Made by a program: the position numbers and the translations under genes. A stretch of DNA of 64,000 nt, from NCBI GenBank assembly GCA_007922305.1, contig ML677344.1, forward strand, positions 951,479 through 1,015,478, read 5' to 3'. Of the stretch, positions 19,101-30,059 are shown one piece after another. The first letter of the stretch is position 1. Each line of letters opens with the position of its first letter. A model generated the notes under the pieces. That model had not been told where the DNA came from and ran no database searches. It was given only the letters and a program-made list of their open reading frames with translations. The stretch is from Dermatemys mawii (taxonomy: Eukaryota > Chordata > Testudines > Dermatemydidae).

Positions 19101-22100
19101 GGAGGTCATCGCAGCCCATCAGGTGACAGTCCCAAGGGGGTCTCTGTGACCGAACCGGTCACACGTAGCAATATGGTAGTATCCTTTTATGGACAGGGTG
19201 AGCATTCTCAGTGTGGGGCTCACCATGCTATATAACGTAGAGGCCACCAGAAACCAGTCAGAGCAGTGCTCTGTGTGTAATGAGGCCAGAACGGGGGGGC
19301 CATGACCTCCCATTTTTTACCCACTCTAAGGGTGAGCAAAGGGAGGGAGGAGGCAGGGGATGGGGTCATGGGGGGAAGAGCTGGTAAGAGGGTGAGGCCT
19401 CAAGAAGGAGAGGAGCAAGCAGGGGATGGGGTCTTGGGGGCGGGGCCAGGGTTCAGGCACCAGTTGCGGGGGTCCCTATTTTTAGGGATCAACTGCCATT
19501 CCTGGGCCAGGTGTGGTGCGGAGCGTTAGCAAACAGGGTTACTGGGGACCCGGCTGTGGTGTTTCTTCATATTTTTGTGTAAACTGAAAAAGATCCGACG
19601 GTGTCTTTGTTAAATGAGACTGTTTCTACTCGAAGGAATAGCCCGTCCCAGCCTCATCTCTGCAGCAAATGCATCCTCGGGATGTGGGATTAATCCCACC
19701 AGAAAGGGGATGATGTATGTGGGGAAACTGCGCCGACATATTGGCCGCCCAGAACTTTCTGCATCAGTCCCTCGACCGTGGTGTGCTCCAGGGCTGTTGA
19801 CAAGAACAAAGAGCTCATGTCATGCACCAGTGGAGCAGAGCTGCGAATTATTCTTAATCATGTTTATGAGGATTGTGCTTATGGACCAGCCGAGAATGGA
19901 CCCCATTGTGCTAGGCTCTGTACAGAGTAGGAGCCAGTCCCTGCCCCAGAGAGCTCGGAATCTAAATCAACCAGACAGGTGGAGGGTTGGGGAGGGGGTA
20001 GACACATAAGCAGAGGGACCAATGTGATGACAGCAAACAGCGTTTAGTTCCCTGACGTTTCTAGGTGGGTTTAGTGTGGGGTGTGTGTGGGGAGAAGCTA
20101 AATGGAAGGGGAGGCTGAAGGGCAGGGGAGAAGTGGGCATGTTCTTCAGTTGTTGGACTGATGCACAATGCGCAGAAGCAGTGCTTTGCCTGTGGGGCGT
20201 TTGTTCGGTCATTTAATTCTTGCTGGGCCTGGGATTTAACCTTCGGAGTCTTTATTTAGTCGATGGGACAAATACAGAGCTTGGGATTGGCGACAAATAA
20301 TGAGACGTCCAAAATGAATGTGCCCAAGCTGACGGCATCTTGGAAATTCGTGTTGGTCTGCTCCGGGTGAGAGGCGCAGCTAGGACTGAACCAAAACCCA
20401 CCTGACTGACCCCTGGAATAGCGGGTAATCTGTAGGTCCGTGCAGCCACTGCCAAGGGCTGTAGGGAGACTGGTGGTTGTGTCCTAAAATCCACGTAGAA
20501 AACTAAGGCTACTGTGCGCTCGGGATTGTTTCTGGGTGGCGGGGCTGTGTGTGTGACACGTTCCTTTGGAAACACGGGGTTTGATTGGGAGCTAATGTAT
20601 TGGGGGCGGGGCGCATGTCTAAGTGGAAGCCGTACTGCCATCCAGAGTCAGCTGGGTGCCCTCTTGGGCTGCTAGTGATGGGAGAGGGAGGCCTCTATCT
20701 CTGATCTAGGGGGCTAGGGAGTTTTGCCTGTCTTTGCAGAGGGCCTGGGGATCTACAGGTGAGAAGCGCTGCCCAGAAGCAGCCGAGCTCCCAGGACCGG
20801 TGAAGGCCTTCGGCAGTGGAGCCGAATGAAAGTTGGGACGAGGTCTAAACAGAATGATCTGAGAGCCCTACCCGGCCCCATCCTGCAATCTCATTAGAGC
20901 AGGTGGTCAGCACACAGCGCGGGCTCCGGTCTCCCCCATGTGTTCGGTGGGAGGTGAAGGACAGCGGCAGGGTTCTGCGGGCCGTGCCTGCCTCAGAGCC
21001 GGGACAGGCGCCTGCCTTGCTCTCGGCGCGCAGCGCTGCACTTCTCCTTCGTTACCGGAGCAGCTCTTTGTAGGAATCACTTCTCCTGAGCCTGGCCTGA
21101 TTGTGGGCCCGAAGGCCACAGGTCATTCGTGGTCACCGGCTCTGGCATTCCCAGGTCACTGGTGTGCGTCTCTTCCGCTGAAAGGGCCCCTCCTGCCCAG
21201 GAGAGGGGATCTAGCTCTTCTGTGGGGGGATCTTCCCCCGCCCCTGTCAGGGATCCAAATGGCCTCCTCCCCCAAGGCCCTGGCAGCTCTGCGTCAGTGA
21301 AGTGGAGAAGGGGGTTGTCACGTGGGCTTGCATCTGGGCAAACTGCCCTGCTCCAGCTCCCTTCCCATGCTGCTGGGCAGGAGGAGAACATGGGCAGTGG
21401 GGGAGGTGATGGGGTTTGCAGCCTTTCGCCTCCAGGTGGCCTAGGACTTGGGAGCCCCAGCCTCCATTCCCTGCTCTGCCACAGACTTCCTGTGTGACCC
21501 TGGGCGAGTCACTTGGCCTCTCTCTGTGCTTCAGTTTCCCATCTGTTAAAGGGGAATCCTAGAACTTCCCTGCCTCCCAGGGGTGTTGGGGCTCTCAGAC
21601 CGATGTGCTGAGGAGAGGCCAGGCGAGGCTGAGCCATGATTTCATTAGATAAATGATCCCGTTCCCATTCACAATGCATTAGATCCTGGCAGTTCCTTTG
21701 GGTTGGCTGTCCTGGGCTGTGTACTCACACTGGCAGGTGTGCCCCCAGGCCGGGGCTGTGAGTACCTGGCTTCACAGGTGTGTTTCATCATGCGGCTTCT
21801 GGACATTAACCAAGCAAGGCCAGGGGCCTGAGAACAGCAGACCATATGGAAGGGTCACATGATGGAACAGGAAAAACTCTCCCCGGGGTGTCGCTCCACC
21901 CCCCTGCTTCCTCGTTGGTGCCACTGGATTGTGGGGTGTGCCTGTGAGCTGCAGTTCGTCCAGCTGAACCTCCCGTTTTCTGCTCTTCCTTCAACTGTTT
22001 CACGTCTCTGTCCTCGCTGCGGCTGGCAACTCCTGCCAACTTACCAGGATTTGCGTCTGTCCTTAGCATGCAGCTCATTGAAAAAGATCAAACCTACAGT

Positions 22101-25100
22101 CAGTCCTGGCACCTGCTATTCCCAGTGCTCACCTTCCCCACGACAGGGGACATTGCAGTGTAACATCTGGGGGTCTCTTAGCCAGTTTTTGGTGCGCCGA
22201 TCGCGTTCTTGTCTGTTAAAAAATCAGTGGAAAGAAGTTCGGCTTTTGAAAGTACTTCATGTCGGGTGCTTTGCTGTGACTCGGACACGTTGGGCTGGGG
22301 GAGGTACCTGCAGCTCCAAGGACTTCAGCCTCATTATGCCAGCTGAGGAATATGGCTCATTATCTCTGCCATGCTCCTTAAAGCCAGTCGCTTTCTCTGG
22401 CAAGATTAACCCTCAGTGTTTATGGCTCCAGGGTCCGTTCTCTTCTGGCCCAGTAGTGATTTCTCCTCTTGGTAAGATTTCCATTATTTTACTGGGATAG
22501 AAGCGAAGTGCCAACTTCCCCAGTTCCCAGGAGGTCCTCTATCCCTCCTTTGCCCCAGGGCCCACCCCCACCTTTTTCTGCCCCCACTTCTCCCCCAGTG
22601 CCTCCTGCATGCTGCTGAACAGCTGATCATGGCAGAGAGGAGGAGCTGGGAGAGAGGGGGAGGAGCTGGGAGAGGGGGAGGAGCTGATCGGTGCGGGTGC
22701 TGAGCACCCATATATTTTTTCTGTGGGTGCTCCAGCCCCGATGCACCCATGGAGTTGGTGCCTATGGATAGAAGCTAGATCAACACGATGCTTATTGACT
22801 GGGTCACTCCGTTCTACCTCCTGCAGAGCTGGGTGCACTTCCCCTCCTCTAGTCTCAGGGGTTGTCATGTTGTGGGCTGCAATCCAGGCCAGGGAGAGGT
22901 TGTCACTGCCTGCCCTGTGCCCCAGAGTACCTGAACATGCTCTGCCGCTGTAATGCCCCATTGCCCCGCTCGCTGCCAGGGTACAAGCACGCACTGGGTG
23001 ATGAACAGCCCTGGTTCAGCAACTCGGACTGCAGCAGCTTGCTTGGCCACCTCACCCACACTCGGGTCTCCACCAGCCTTGATTACTACTAGCCATGTGA
23101 CCCCAACACCGCCCACACCACCCTGAATCTCCCCCGAACCGTCTGTCCTGAAATGTCCAGCCCTCTCCTGAATCACTCAGAGTTGTAATTAAGGTGCATT
23201 GCTCCTTCAAAGAGACAATGAGCAGTGGCTCATTGCTTTGACCGGAGTTAATAATCATGACGCTTTCTGGTGGCTAAGACTTAACACAACTCCAGTCTTG
23301 CTTCGAGGTAAGATGCTACCACATCTTCCAGCGAGGTGGCTGGCCATCCCCTGGTCAGGATCTTCAACCAAGTCCAAAGTGCTCAGTTCCTTTGTCGTCT
23401 TAGGGAAAAGATCCCTTGGGGTGCTGTGCCCCTCTCTTGTATAGTCTAGTGAACGTCTGAAATGGTCCTCCCTCAAAGTTCCTTGCCCCTGCCCTGAAGA
23501 TCGGTGCTGGGGCGTCTGATGGAGAAAATTCCAGGCCAGTTTCTTCCCTGCTGGTGCTCTCTACAATGCAAACTCCTCTGTCCCTGCAGCCCCTGTTACG
23601 CCAGTGACTGGCCTCTCACTTGTGATTGCCAAATGGTCTGTGAGTGCACCTGGAGGGAGCCATCGGCTTTTCCTTTGTCTGGCAAAACCTGTTTCCCTGC
23701 TGCCCAGACTTGTCCGGTTTAAATACATCATAGTCCCACATTTCCTTCACGTCTGTATAGTCCTCTGGGGGTTTACCATACGTAGACCGCGCCAGAATAG
23801 TAATGACCAGGGCAGTGTTGGTTTTCCAACAACGGCGTACGCGACACCTATTGTACACAGATGGCCCTAAGAGAGTTGAGGGCACTGAACTGGTCAGGCC
23901 AGCTGAAACTCACTCCTGGTTACCCGTCAGCCCCTTGCCTCTGGCATGGCAATGATCTTAGGCTCACAGTGACCACGGCTCTGCTGCACAGATATATCCT
24001 CGCTGGCAGTAGTGCCGCGTGTTCCTCGGCTGTGCAGTTAGCTCAGGGGTTTGCATGCTGGGTTCTACGCAGCCCCACTGCCCTTTGCTTCTCAGTCCCC
24101 TCCAGCTTTACCGTGTGTCTTTTTTTTTATCTATTTATTTAGGCTGCTTGGGAGCTCAGGGAAAATTCACCTACAAGCTGTTCCACGACTTGTTTGCCAA
24201 CTATTCCAATGCCCTGCGACCGGTGGAGGACACGGACCGGGCGCTGAACGTCACCCTGCAGATCACCCTGTCCCAGATCATCGACATGGTACGTCTGGGG
24301 AATGCCGGCTATTCCTTAGCTGTGAAAGCCACGTGAGACACGTCACCCGCTGGGAGACGGAGCCCTCGCTCTGAGAGTTGCAGAACAAACAATCCAGATG
24401 GGGGCTGAGAAGCTTATTCTGAATGTCACTGGGCATTTTGCAGCTAGCCTCCAAGTGCACCCCTTGGTTCTGCCACAACACAGGGACACAAGGAACCTCC
24501 CCGCTAGCCCAGCTACGGTGTCCTAACTCCAAAGTGAGGGCTAACAGGAATTAATAACATGGCTGCAATGGGATCTGGGTCCCATCCAGCCCAAAGATGA
24601 ACTGACCTGTGATCATCTGATGTGGTAGGTTTCCTAGCATAGTCTGACTCCAAACCCTAATCCCGCACAGTGCCATGGATGATTTCCCTGGCGTTCCCCT
24701 CATGCTGAAAGTGAAGCATGTGTCACCACTGGCAAGGCCAGGGTCCCTTGTGAGGGTGGCTTCATGGTGGTAAAGTGTATGGGAAATGCACTGCCCTATG
24801 CACTGGGTGTTAGTGTAAAACCAGCTGCTGTTACTCAGCTTCTATCTTTTCCCTCCTCCCCAGAGGTGGTTGCATTTCACACACACTGATCTCTTCCTCC
24901 TCTCTCTTTGTTCCAGGACGAGAGGAACCAAGTCCTGACTGCCTACCTGTGGATCCGGCAGGTGTGGGTGGATGCCTACCTGACCTGGGAGAAGGATGAT
25001 TACGATGGGATTGACACCCTCCACATACCTAGTAGTTACGTATGGAGACCTGACATAGTCCTGTATAACAAGTAGGTCAGCCTGGTACCAAACCGCACCG

Positions 25101-28100
25101 CTTCTGGAGACAGGGCTCCCATGGCCTGGCTGGGGATAGAACCAGGGACCCTCCAGCTCTGTAAATACAGGCCCCTGCCACCTGAGCCAGTGGTGGCTCT
25201 CTGTTAGCTGGTGCGGAGGTTACTGAATTGCCTCTTTGCAGGCTGCAGCCCCTAGAGGGCGACAGGATCTATCTGTAAGAGAGGCTCCCGTGCGGAGGTT
25301 AACAGGCTGAAGAGCATAGGAATCCTGGAGCCATGCGGAGTCCGTGTAATTGCACCCCATGTTATGGCCCCCCAACGGCACGGTGAGCGTAACAGCCTTT
25401 GCCTTGCGCAGCGGCCCCCTCAAAGGCCGTGCACATATAGCAGGCAAAGACCTTCCTGGCACGTTCTGCTGCTCGCTGGCCTCGTCTGCTCTGCTCTTGT
25501 CCCGCACTGTCCCCGGTGTGGGGCTGGAAGCAGCCAGGTGAGAGGGATCGGGGACGCTATTGGCAGGGGAGCTCCTCAGAGCAAAAGTTTCACAACTCAT
25601 TTATTTAAAAACAAAATCAAGGCCCACGGTGAGTGACCCTCTAATAACAACGAGCCAGCGAGTGACCAAGTGACCCTATGAAAACACACCTGTGTTGGCC
25701 ACCAGGTGCTCACGAGGGATCCTACGGTAACAACACAGCGAGCTGTCTCACTTTTGTGAGTGGCCCTCCAGGAACAAGCCCAGCAGAGCAGGGGAGGAGT
25801 TAGCCTGGCCAGGGCTGTGCAGTCTTGTCTCACGTATGTAAGCACCCCTCCCCGCCCCATCTGTGTTCTCTGTCCCTCCAGCGCCGATGACCAGTTCACG
25901 GGCTCCATGGAGACCAACGTGGTGATCCGCTACGACGGGCGGGTGATGTGGGACTCTCCTGCCATCACCAAAAGCTCCTGCAAGGTGGACGTCTCTTACT
26001 TCCCCTTCGACGGGCAGAAGTGCCGGCTGACCTTCGGCTCGTGGACCTACAATGGCAACCAGATCGACCTCCTGAACGGGCTGGACACGGGCGACCTGAC
26101 GGACTTCGTGGAGAATGTGGAGTGGGAGGTGCTGGGCATGCCGGCCAAGAGGAACGTCATCATCTACGGCTGCTGCTCGGAGCCCTACCCTGATATCACC
26201 TACACGCTGCTCCTCCGGCGACGCGCCTCCTTCTACATTTTCAACCTGCTCCTCCCCTGCATCATGATCTCCTTCCTGGCCCCGCTGGGCTTCTACCTCC
26301 CAGCCGACTCCGGGGAGAAGGTCTCCTTGGGGGTGACGGTCCTGCTGGCACTCACCGTCTTCCAGCTGCTGGTGGCAGAGAGCATGCCGCCCTCCGAGAA
26401 CGTGCCTCTGATCGGTAAGTATCTACCTCTGCCTGCAGCTGGGTGGGCAATGATGAAAGCCCTCTATCCGCTCTGCAGGTGCAGTATGTGACGTGGAATG
26501 GGTACCCTTTCAACCACGTCACCATTCAGGTACTTCAGCCCCAAGAGACAAGGATTCCCTCTAGCGACATGTCCATCCCCGTCCTCAGCCTCTTCGCTAA
26601 AACTTTCTGCAAGTGGCACGCTGCAGCCATGGTGGAATCCCAGCTTCCCTTCTAGCTCCCTTTTCTTGCTTTACCTAGGGGCACGGGGCACTCTCCATCA
26701 GCTGCAGTCTTAAAGACTAGACATCTCTTGAGCACAGAGGTGGCAAACTATGGCCCGCGGGACACATCTGGCCTGCGGGACCCTCCTGCCTGTTCCTTTG
26801 GCTCCTGGCCAGGGAGGTTACCCCAGGCCCCTCCCCTCTGTTTCCCTCCCCTGCAGCCTCAGGTTGCCGTGCCACCAATACCCTGGGTGGCAGGGCTGCG
26901 AGCTCCTGTCGGGCAGTGCGGCTGCGAGAGCTGCCGGCCTGCCCTGGTGCTCTAGACTGTGCGGCAGCGTGGCTGGCTTGGGCCGGGTGGTACGGCTGCC
27001 AGTCCAGGAGCTCTGTGCGACATGGTAAGGGGGCGTGGAGTGGGGGGCAGTTGGATGGGGTGGAGGTTCTGAGGGTGGTGGTCAGGGAACAGGGGCAGTT
27101 GGATAGATGCAGGAGTCCCAGGGAGGCCTGCAGGGGGTGGGGGTGTGGATAATGGTCAGGGCAGTCAGGGCACAGGGATCGGGGCAGTGTTGTATAGCGG
27201 GGGGAGTCCCAGGTGGGCATTTAGGGGCAAGGAGTGTCAGGAGGGAGTGGTCAGGGGACAAGGATAGGGGGGGTTGGATGGGTGGAGGGTTCTCAGGGAG
27301 GCAGGAAGTGGGAGGGAGTAGGATGGGGGTGGGGGCCAGGCTGTTTCGGGAGGCACAGCCTCCTCCTTATTGGCCCTCCGTACAGTTTTGGAACCCCAAT
27401 GTGGCCCTCAGACCAAAAAGTTTGCCCACCCCTGCTCTCACAATAGACTGTAGCTCAATCAAATTGAGGGTGAGATACAGAAATTGAGTGAGATCTCTGG
27501 CCTATGTTCTGCAGATCACATTGGATCATCTCAATGGTCCCTTCTGGCCTTGCAGTCTATGAATCTAACCAAACACACACCTTTCCAGAGTAACTTTTCC
27601 ATGCTTGGTCTCATCCTCAAAGATACATTTTTTGTTTTGAACTTATGAGCCAAATCTATTCAGGTTTGTTTTTTTCAGGTTTTTTTTTTTTTTGAGCAGT
27701 GGAGAGGGGGTAGTCTCCCTTTCATTCCTGTGTTTCATTTTGAAATCTTGTGCTCAGAATACCTACATTAAAACCAAATGAAATTAGAAAATTCAAACTT
27801 AGCTTGTTTGATAGATCTCATCGAGATCAAAGACTCAACCCAAATTTGAGGCTCCTATGTTTGAGCCTACTTGAAAGTGGACAATTTCTTTAATCTAAAA
27901 TATCATTTTTCAAGATGGTCTGATGTTTTGGGAACTTTTTTTTTTTGGCACAGAGCTTTTGCTAAAGTTATCGCAGTTCAGGGTGAAATTACTGTTTTGA
28001 AATGCTTGTGACCATACAAATTCTGCAGTGACTTTTCTATCTAATTTTGATTTTTTTTAAAAAATTCTTGATCTCCAAAATGTTTGATGTGGGTTTAAGG

Positions 28101-29345
28101 TACTAAACTCTTGCTGCTGGCATGTGCATCCTGAATTGGGATGACCCAGACAAATGCAGATTTAAGGAGGGGTTGGTGTTTGAGACAGATAGGCATCCCC
28201 TGTTAAGTTCAGCTGGTTTCAGCAGGGGTTGGTTTAGCTGGGCTGCATACGGGAGATCTTGGCTAAAGCTTGGCTGTATTCTGTAGATTTCAGGAACACC
28301 TTATAAAAATCAAGCTGAGTCTGAAGGCTGCAGGCCAGATCCTAAGGTGCAACATGGTTGCCTTCCATCATACTCTGACACCTGATTCTGGATCTAAAGC
28401 TGATGTACCCAGCCATTGAAGGACCATCACAGTGCAAAGGGTTCTTCTATGTCCCGGAGGGTCCTACATCAGCCTCTTGTCTGCTGCTGGTGGAAGGGAC
28501 TCAGCTGGAGGACAGAGGCCATTCCTGGGTCTATAACAACCTGCTGCTTCTTCATAGCTAGAGAAGTTGTTCTTTACCTTACGTGGTAGGGGCTTGTGTT
28601 TTGGTGTTGAGGGTCCCCATGTCCCATTCCCCTCGGTGAGCAGCAGTATCTGGGCCTGCAGACATGAGTTCCCCACTTCCCAGGTCAGTCACTGCACGTC
28701 TCTCCTCCTTGTCTTCTAGGGAAGTACTACATCGCCACCATGACCATGATCACGGCCTCCACCGCGCTGACCATCTTCATCATGAACATTCACCACTGTG
28801 GCCCAGGAGCCAAGCCCGTGCCCAAGTGGGCCAAGAAGTTCATCCTGCAGTACATGGCCCGGCTATTCTTTGTCTACGAGGTGGGGGAGAGATGCAAAAG
28901 TCCCAAGCGGCAACTGGGCCACCTGCCTACAGTCCAGGTGGTGAGCAGCAGGACCACCAAGGAGGAACAGAAAGCCCAGACAGCGGAGGAGAACTCAGAC
29001 ACGACATGCCGGGAGAAGACTCCTCAGCAGGAGTTGCTGCTGCAGAGGGTCAGCAGTCCCTCTGGCCAGCGGGCCTGGAAAGAGACGGGGACATGTACAA
29101 ACCTAGCGTGTGGCCAGGACGGGCAGCAGTACCAAGTCTGTGCGAAGTGTCTGTGCTTTTACCACCACAACAGCCTGCTGAGGAACGTCGAGTACATTGC
29201 CAACTGCTTCCGGGACCAAAAGGCGGCTCAGAAACGGAGCGGTGAGTGGAAGAAAGTGGCCAAGGTCATGGATCGCATCTTCATGTGGATCTTCTTCGTT
29301 ATGGTCTTCCTCATGAGCATGCTCATCATAGGCAAAGCCATCTGA
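16130..29345 (+). CDS. CHRNA10: neuronal acetylcholine receptor subunit alpha-10, five exons
   Basis: CHRNA10 encodes a subunit of a Ca-permeable, ligand-gated cation channel that pairs with alpha-9 in the hair-cell efferent synapse. Exons at 16130-16199, 24143-24288, 24917-25071, 25882-26414 and 28720-29345 join in frame to 1530 nt (509 residues). The protein has a signal peptide (1-24), sequons N43 and N59, the Cys-loop C157-C171, binding-site Trp178, the vicinal pair C221-C222 typical of alpha subunits, M1 (241-263), M2 (269-291), M3 (303-326), a long M3-M4 loop (about 330-486) and M4 (488-508). Stretches such as [20 protein letters not shown] and LGMPA fit alpha-10 better than alpha-9. 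The M3-M4 loop is longer than in the 450-residue human protein. All junctions are GT-AG. Nearby class I olfactory receptors fit mammalian synteny. Confidence 0.94.
16560..17270 (+). repeat. intron 1 direct duplication, copy 1 (contains MIR-like SINE)
   Basis: Closely similar, in the same orientation, to 21335-21830. Shared blocks include 'gctccagctcccttcccac', 'tttcgcctccagg', 'acttcctgtgtgaccctggg' and 'gttagataaatgatc', with weaker similarity continuing through an 'aagcaaggccagagccct' block near 17243. The middle (about 16690-16810) is a MIR-like SINE. The distance between copies is about 4.8 kb. Confidence 0.7.
17815..17945 (-). repeat. MIR-like SINE, antisense
   Basis: The plus-strand text 'cttgcccaaggtctcgcac', 'ctgtggcagaactaggaac' and 'agatctcctgagcgctgg' is the complement of the MIR/CORE-SINE body. 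Old, diverged copy inside CHRNA10 intron 1. Confidence 0.6.
18036..19163 (+). mobile_element. solo LTR, family A, in CHRNA10 intron 1
   Basis: Starts TGTGATGTTG and ends CGGTCACA, with flanks TGTAG (18031-18035) and CGTAG (19164-19168) as a one-mismatch target-site duplication. It contains a TATA-like 'agctataaaaggg' at about 18486-18498 and an AATAAA near 18788, in the order of an LTR promoter then poly(A) signal. It is the inverted homologue of 7381-8566. It lies in sense with CHRNA10, so its poly(A) signal could in principle act on the pre-mRNA. Confidence 0.78.
19164..21334. other. intron 1 DNA, mostly unclassified
   Basis: No exon with good splice sites was found. About 19880-19975 ('ccccattgtgctaggctctg', 'gtccctgccccagagagctc') is an antisense SINE/L3 tail. 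19300-19500 is G-rich and simple in composition. Near 20740-20766 the phrase 'cctggggatct...caggtgagaa' recalls the 3' end of exon 1 and its donor, but the similarity is too short to call a duplicated exon. Confidence 0.4.
21335..21830 (+). repeat. intron 1 direct duplication, copy 2
   Basis: Second copy of the block at 16560-17270, with the MIR-like SINE at about 21473-21590 in the same relative place. Differences are scattered substitutions and small gaps, so the duplication is not recent. Confidence 0.7.
21831..24142. other. intron 1, remaining DNA
   Basis: No exon supported. 22560-22770 is a GC-rich, purine-rich block ending in 'gggtgctgagcaccca' (a short palindrome) and 'gttggtgcctatgg', resembling the end of a non-autonomous hAT-type element common in turtles. 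23160-23880 has LTR-like wording but no definable ends. Open frames here have no family features. Confidence 0.4.
24143..24288 (+). CDS. CHRNA10: CHRNA10 exon 2, N-terminal ligand-binding domain
   Basis: Begins after a long pyrimidine tract and acceptor ...TATTTAG and ends at GACATG/GTACGT. It is 146 nt, phase 1 to phase 0. It encodes residues 24-72, including the N-terminal helix ([19 protein letters not shown]) and two N-glycosylation sequons (N43, N59). Confidence 0.93.
24289..25881. other. introns 2 and 3
   Basis: Intron 2 is 24289-24916 and intron 3 is 25072-25881. Neither contains a recognised repeat or alternative exon with matching splice signals and homology. Both end in pyrimidine-rich acceptors. 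Confidence 0.6.
24917..25071 (+). CDS. CHRNA10: CHRNA10 exon 3
   Basis: Begins after TTGTTCCAG and ends at TATAACAA/GTAGGT. It is 155 nt and starts with [15 protein letters not shown], the invariant loop-D region of the alpha-9/10 group, and ends in WRPDIVLYN with loop-A residues. The codon split across the junction reads AAC, giving Asn where mammalian alpha-9/10 proteins have Lys. Confidence 0.93.
25882..26414 (+). CDS. CHRNA10: CHRNA10 exon 4, Cys-loop to M2
   Basis: Begins after CTGTCCCTCCAG and ends at ATCG/GTAAGT. It is 533 nt and carries residues 124-302: Cys-loop C157 to C171, loop-B Trp178, the C221-C222 pair with Tyr219 and Tyr226, then M1 and the pore-lining M2. The reading frame stays open into the preceding intron, but the acceptor and homology place the exon start at 25882. 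Confidence 0.95.
26735..27434. mobile_element. non-autonomous hAT-like element in intron 4
   Basis: The left end reads 'cagaggtggcaaactatggc' and the reverse complement of the right end reads 'caggggtgggcaaacttttt', a terminal inverted repeat of the 'caggggtgggcaaac' hAT type. The interior (26800-27340) is GC-rich, with short G-rich phrases repeated out of register. A clean 8-bp target duplication is not evident (CTTGAGCA left, CTCTCACA right), so the copy is old or its ends are eroded. No transposase is encoded. Confidence 0.65.
27435..28719. other. rest of CHRNA10 intron 4
   Basis: 27505-27565 matches the common CR1/L3 3' tail ('ccttctggccttgcagtct'). 27600-28120 is T-rich with several T-runs. 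No further exon is supported before the acceptor at 28718-28719. Confidence 0.5.
28720..29345 (+). CDS. CHRNA10: CHRNA10 exon 5, M3, loop, M4, stop
   Basis: Begins after CTTGTCTTCTAG and ends in TGA at 29343-29345. It is 626 nt. It encodes M3 ([13 protein letters not shown]...), a Cys-rich intracellular loop with [14 protein letters not shown] and NCFRDQK blocks, and M4 ending IIGKAI. The loop is poorly conserved in the family and is long here. Confidence 0.95.
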
Positions 29346-29655
29346 AGAGCCCTCGCCGCGCAATGTCTGCTCATTAGCTAAGACCTTTCCTCTTGCTCTG
29401 TTGCAGCTGCGGATGCACACATGTGGGCGGCCTGGGACGGTCCATCCTGGCGCTGCTGTGGAAATCATTGCATGTGAGGTTTCACTAATAGCATGTTCTC
29501 GTAGTTCCGTAGAGGTCTATTCTTTGGCAATCCTACAACCCGTCTTCCCCCACGAGGATGACACATGTTACTGCTACCGCCCCATAGCTGGTTTGAAACA
29601 ATCAGCACCACATGGAGCACAAGGGGAGCTAACGAGGAGAGGCAGCTAAGGTGGG

Positions 29656-29880
29656 GAGAGAGGGTTGGGAGTCAGGACTCTTGGGACTGTTCTTTGCCTC
29701 TGGGAGAAGAGGTGCAGGCTAGTGGTTCTAGCAGGGAAGGAAAACTGAGAACTGGGACTTTTGAGTTCTGTTCCCAGTTCTGGGTAGAGACTGGGGTCTA
29801 GTGGATTAGAGTGGGGTAGGGGAGAAGCTGGGAACCAGGATTCCTGGGTTCTATCTCAGCTCCGGGAAAGGTTGGCAGGC
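29656..29880 (+). repeat. degenerate tandem repeat, three units of about 75-80 bp
   Basis: Three successive units share 'gggagtcaggactcttggg' / 'agaactgggacttttgagtt' / 'gggaaccaggattcctgggt', each followed by 'ctctgggag'-like and 'ctagtggttctag'-like blocks. The units are diverged but in phase. This unit is a widespread SINE-like minisatellite in sauropsids. It falls in the presumed CHRNA10 3' UTR or just beyond. Confidence 0.6.
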
Positions 29881-29964
29881 TGTGACCTGCACCTCAATAC
29901 AGCGTGTGTCATTTTAACATGTTCAGTCACCTCTGCAAGAGTTTGGCGGGGGAGCAGGGCCTGG

Positions 29965-29984
29965 AATAAAGAGACCAAAATAAA
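29965..29984 (+). terminator. candidate CHRNA10 polyadenylation signals
   Basis: Two AATAAA hexamers at 29965-29970 and 29979-29984 lie about 620 bases after the CHRNA10 stop codon in sense orientation. They are the first good signals downstream. No transcript evidence is available. Confidence 0.45.
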
Positions 29985-30059
29985 ATCTCTGGAACGTCTC
30001 CTACCTTTCTCCATTCACAGTGTGCTGGCTCGACTGCATGTAAACTACCTTGTGGGAGT

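Noticed and set aside
20740..20766. Possible duplicated exon 1 end in intron 1
   Set aside because: Only about 20 bases of gapped similarity around a generic donor; kept as a hint in the findings, not called as an exon.
21859..22500. 213-codon frame in CHRNA10 intron 1
   Set aside because: No domain, no splice-site support and no repeat-free homologue known to me; likely chance in GC-rich intron DNA.
25760..25881. Extension of CHRNA10 exon 4 upstream to an in-frame ATG
   Set aside because: The acceptor CCTCCAG at 25875-25881 and the joined protein place the exon start at 25882; the upstream residues match nothing in the family.
27107..27487. 126-codon Gly/Arg-rich frame
   Set aside because: Low-complexity coding from the G-rich interior of a hAT-like element.
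28664..29245. 193-codon plus-strand frame overlapping CHRNA10 exon 5
   Set aside because: A shifted frame of the exon; the composition is His/Gln-rich chance coding and the real frame carries M3 and M4.
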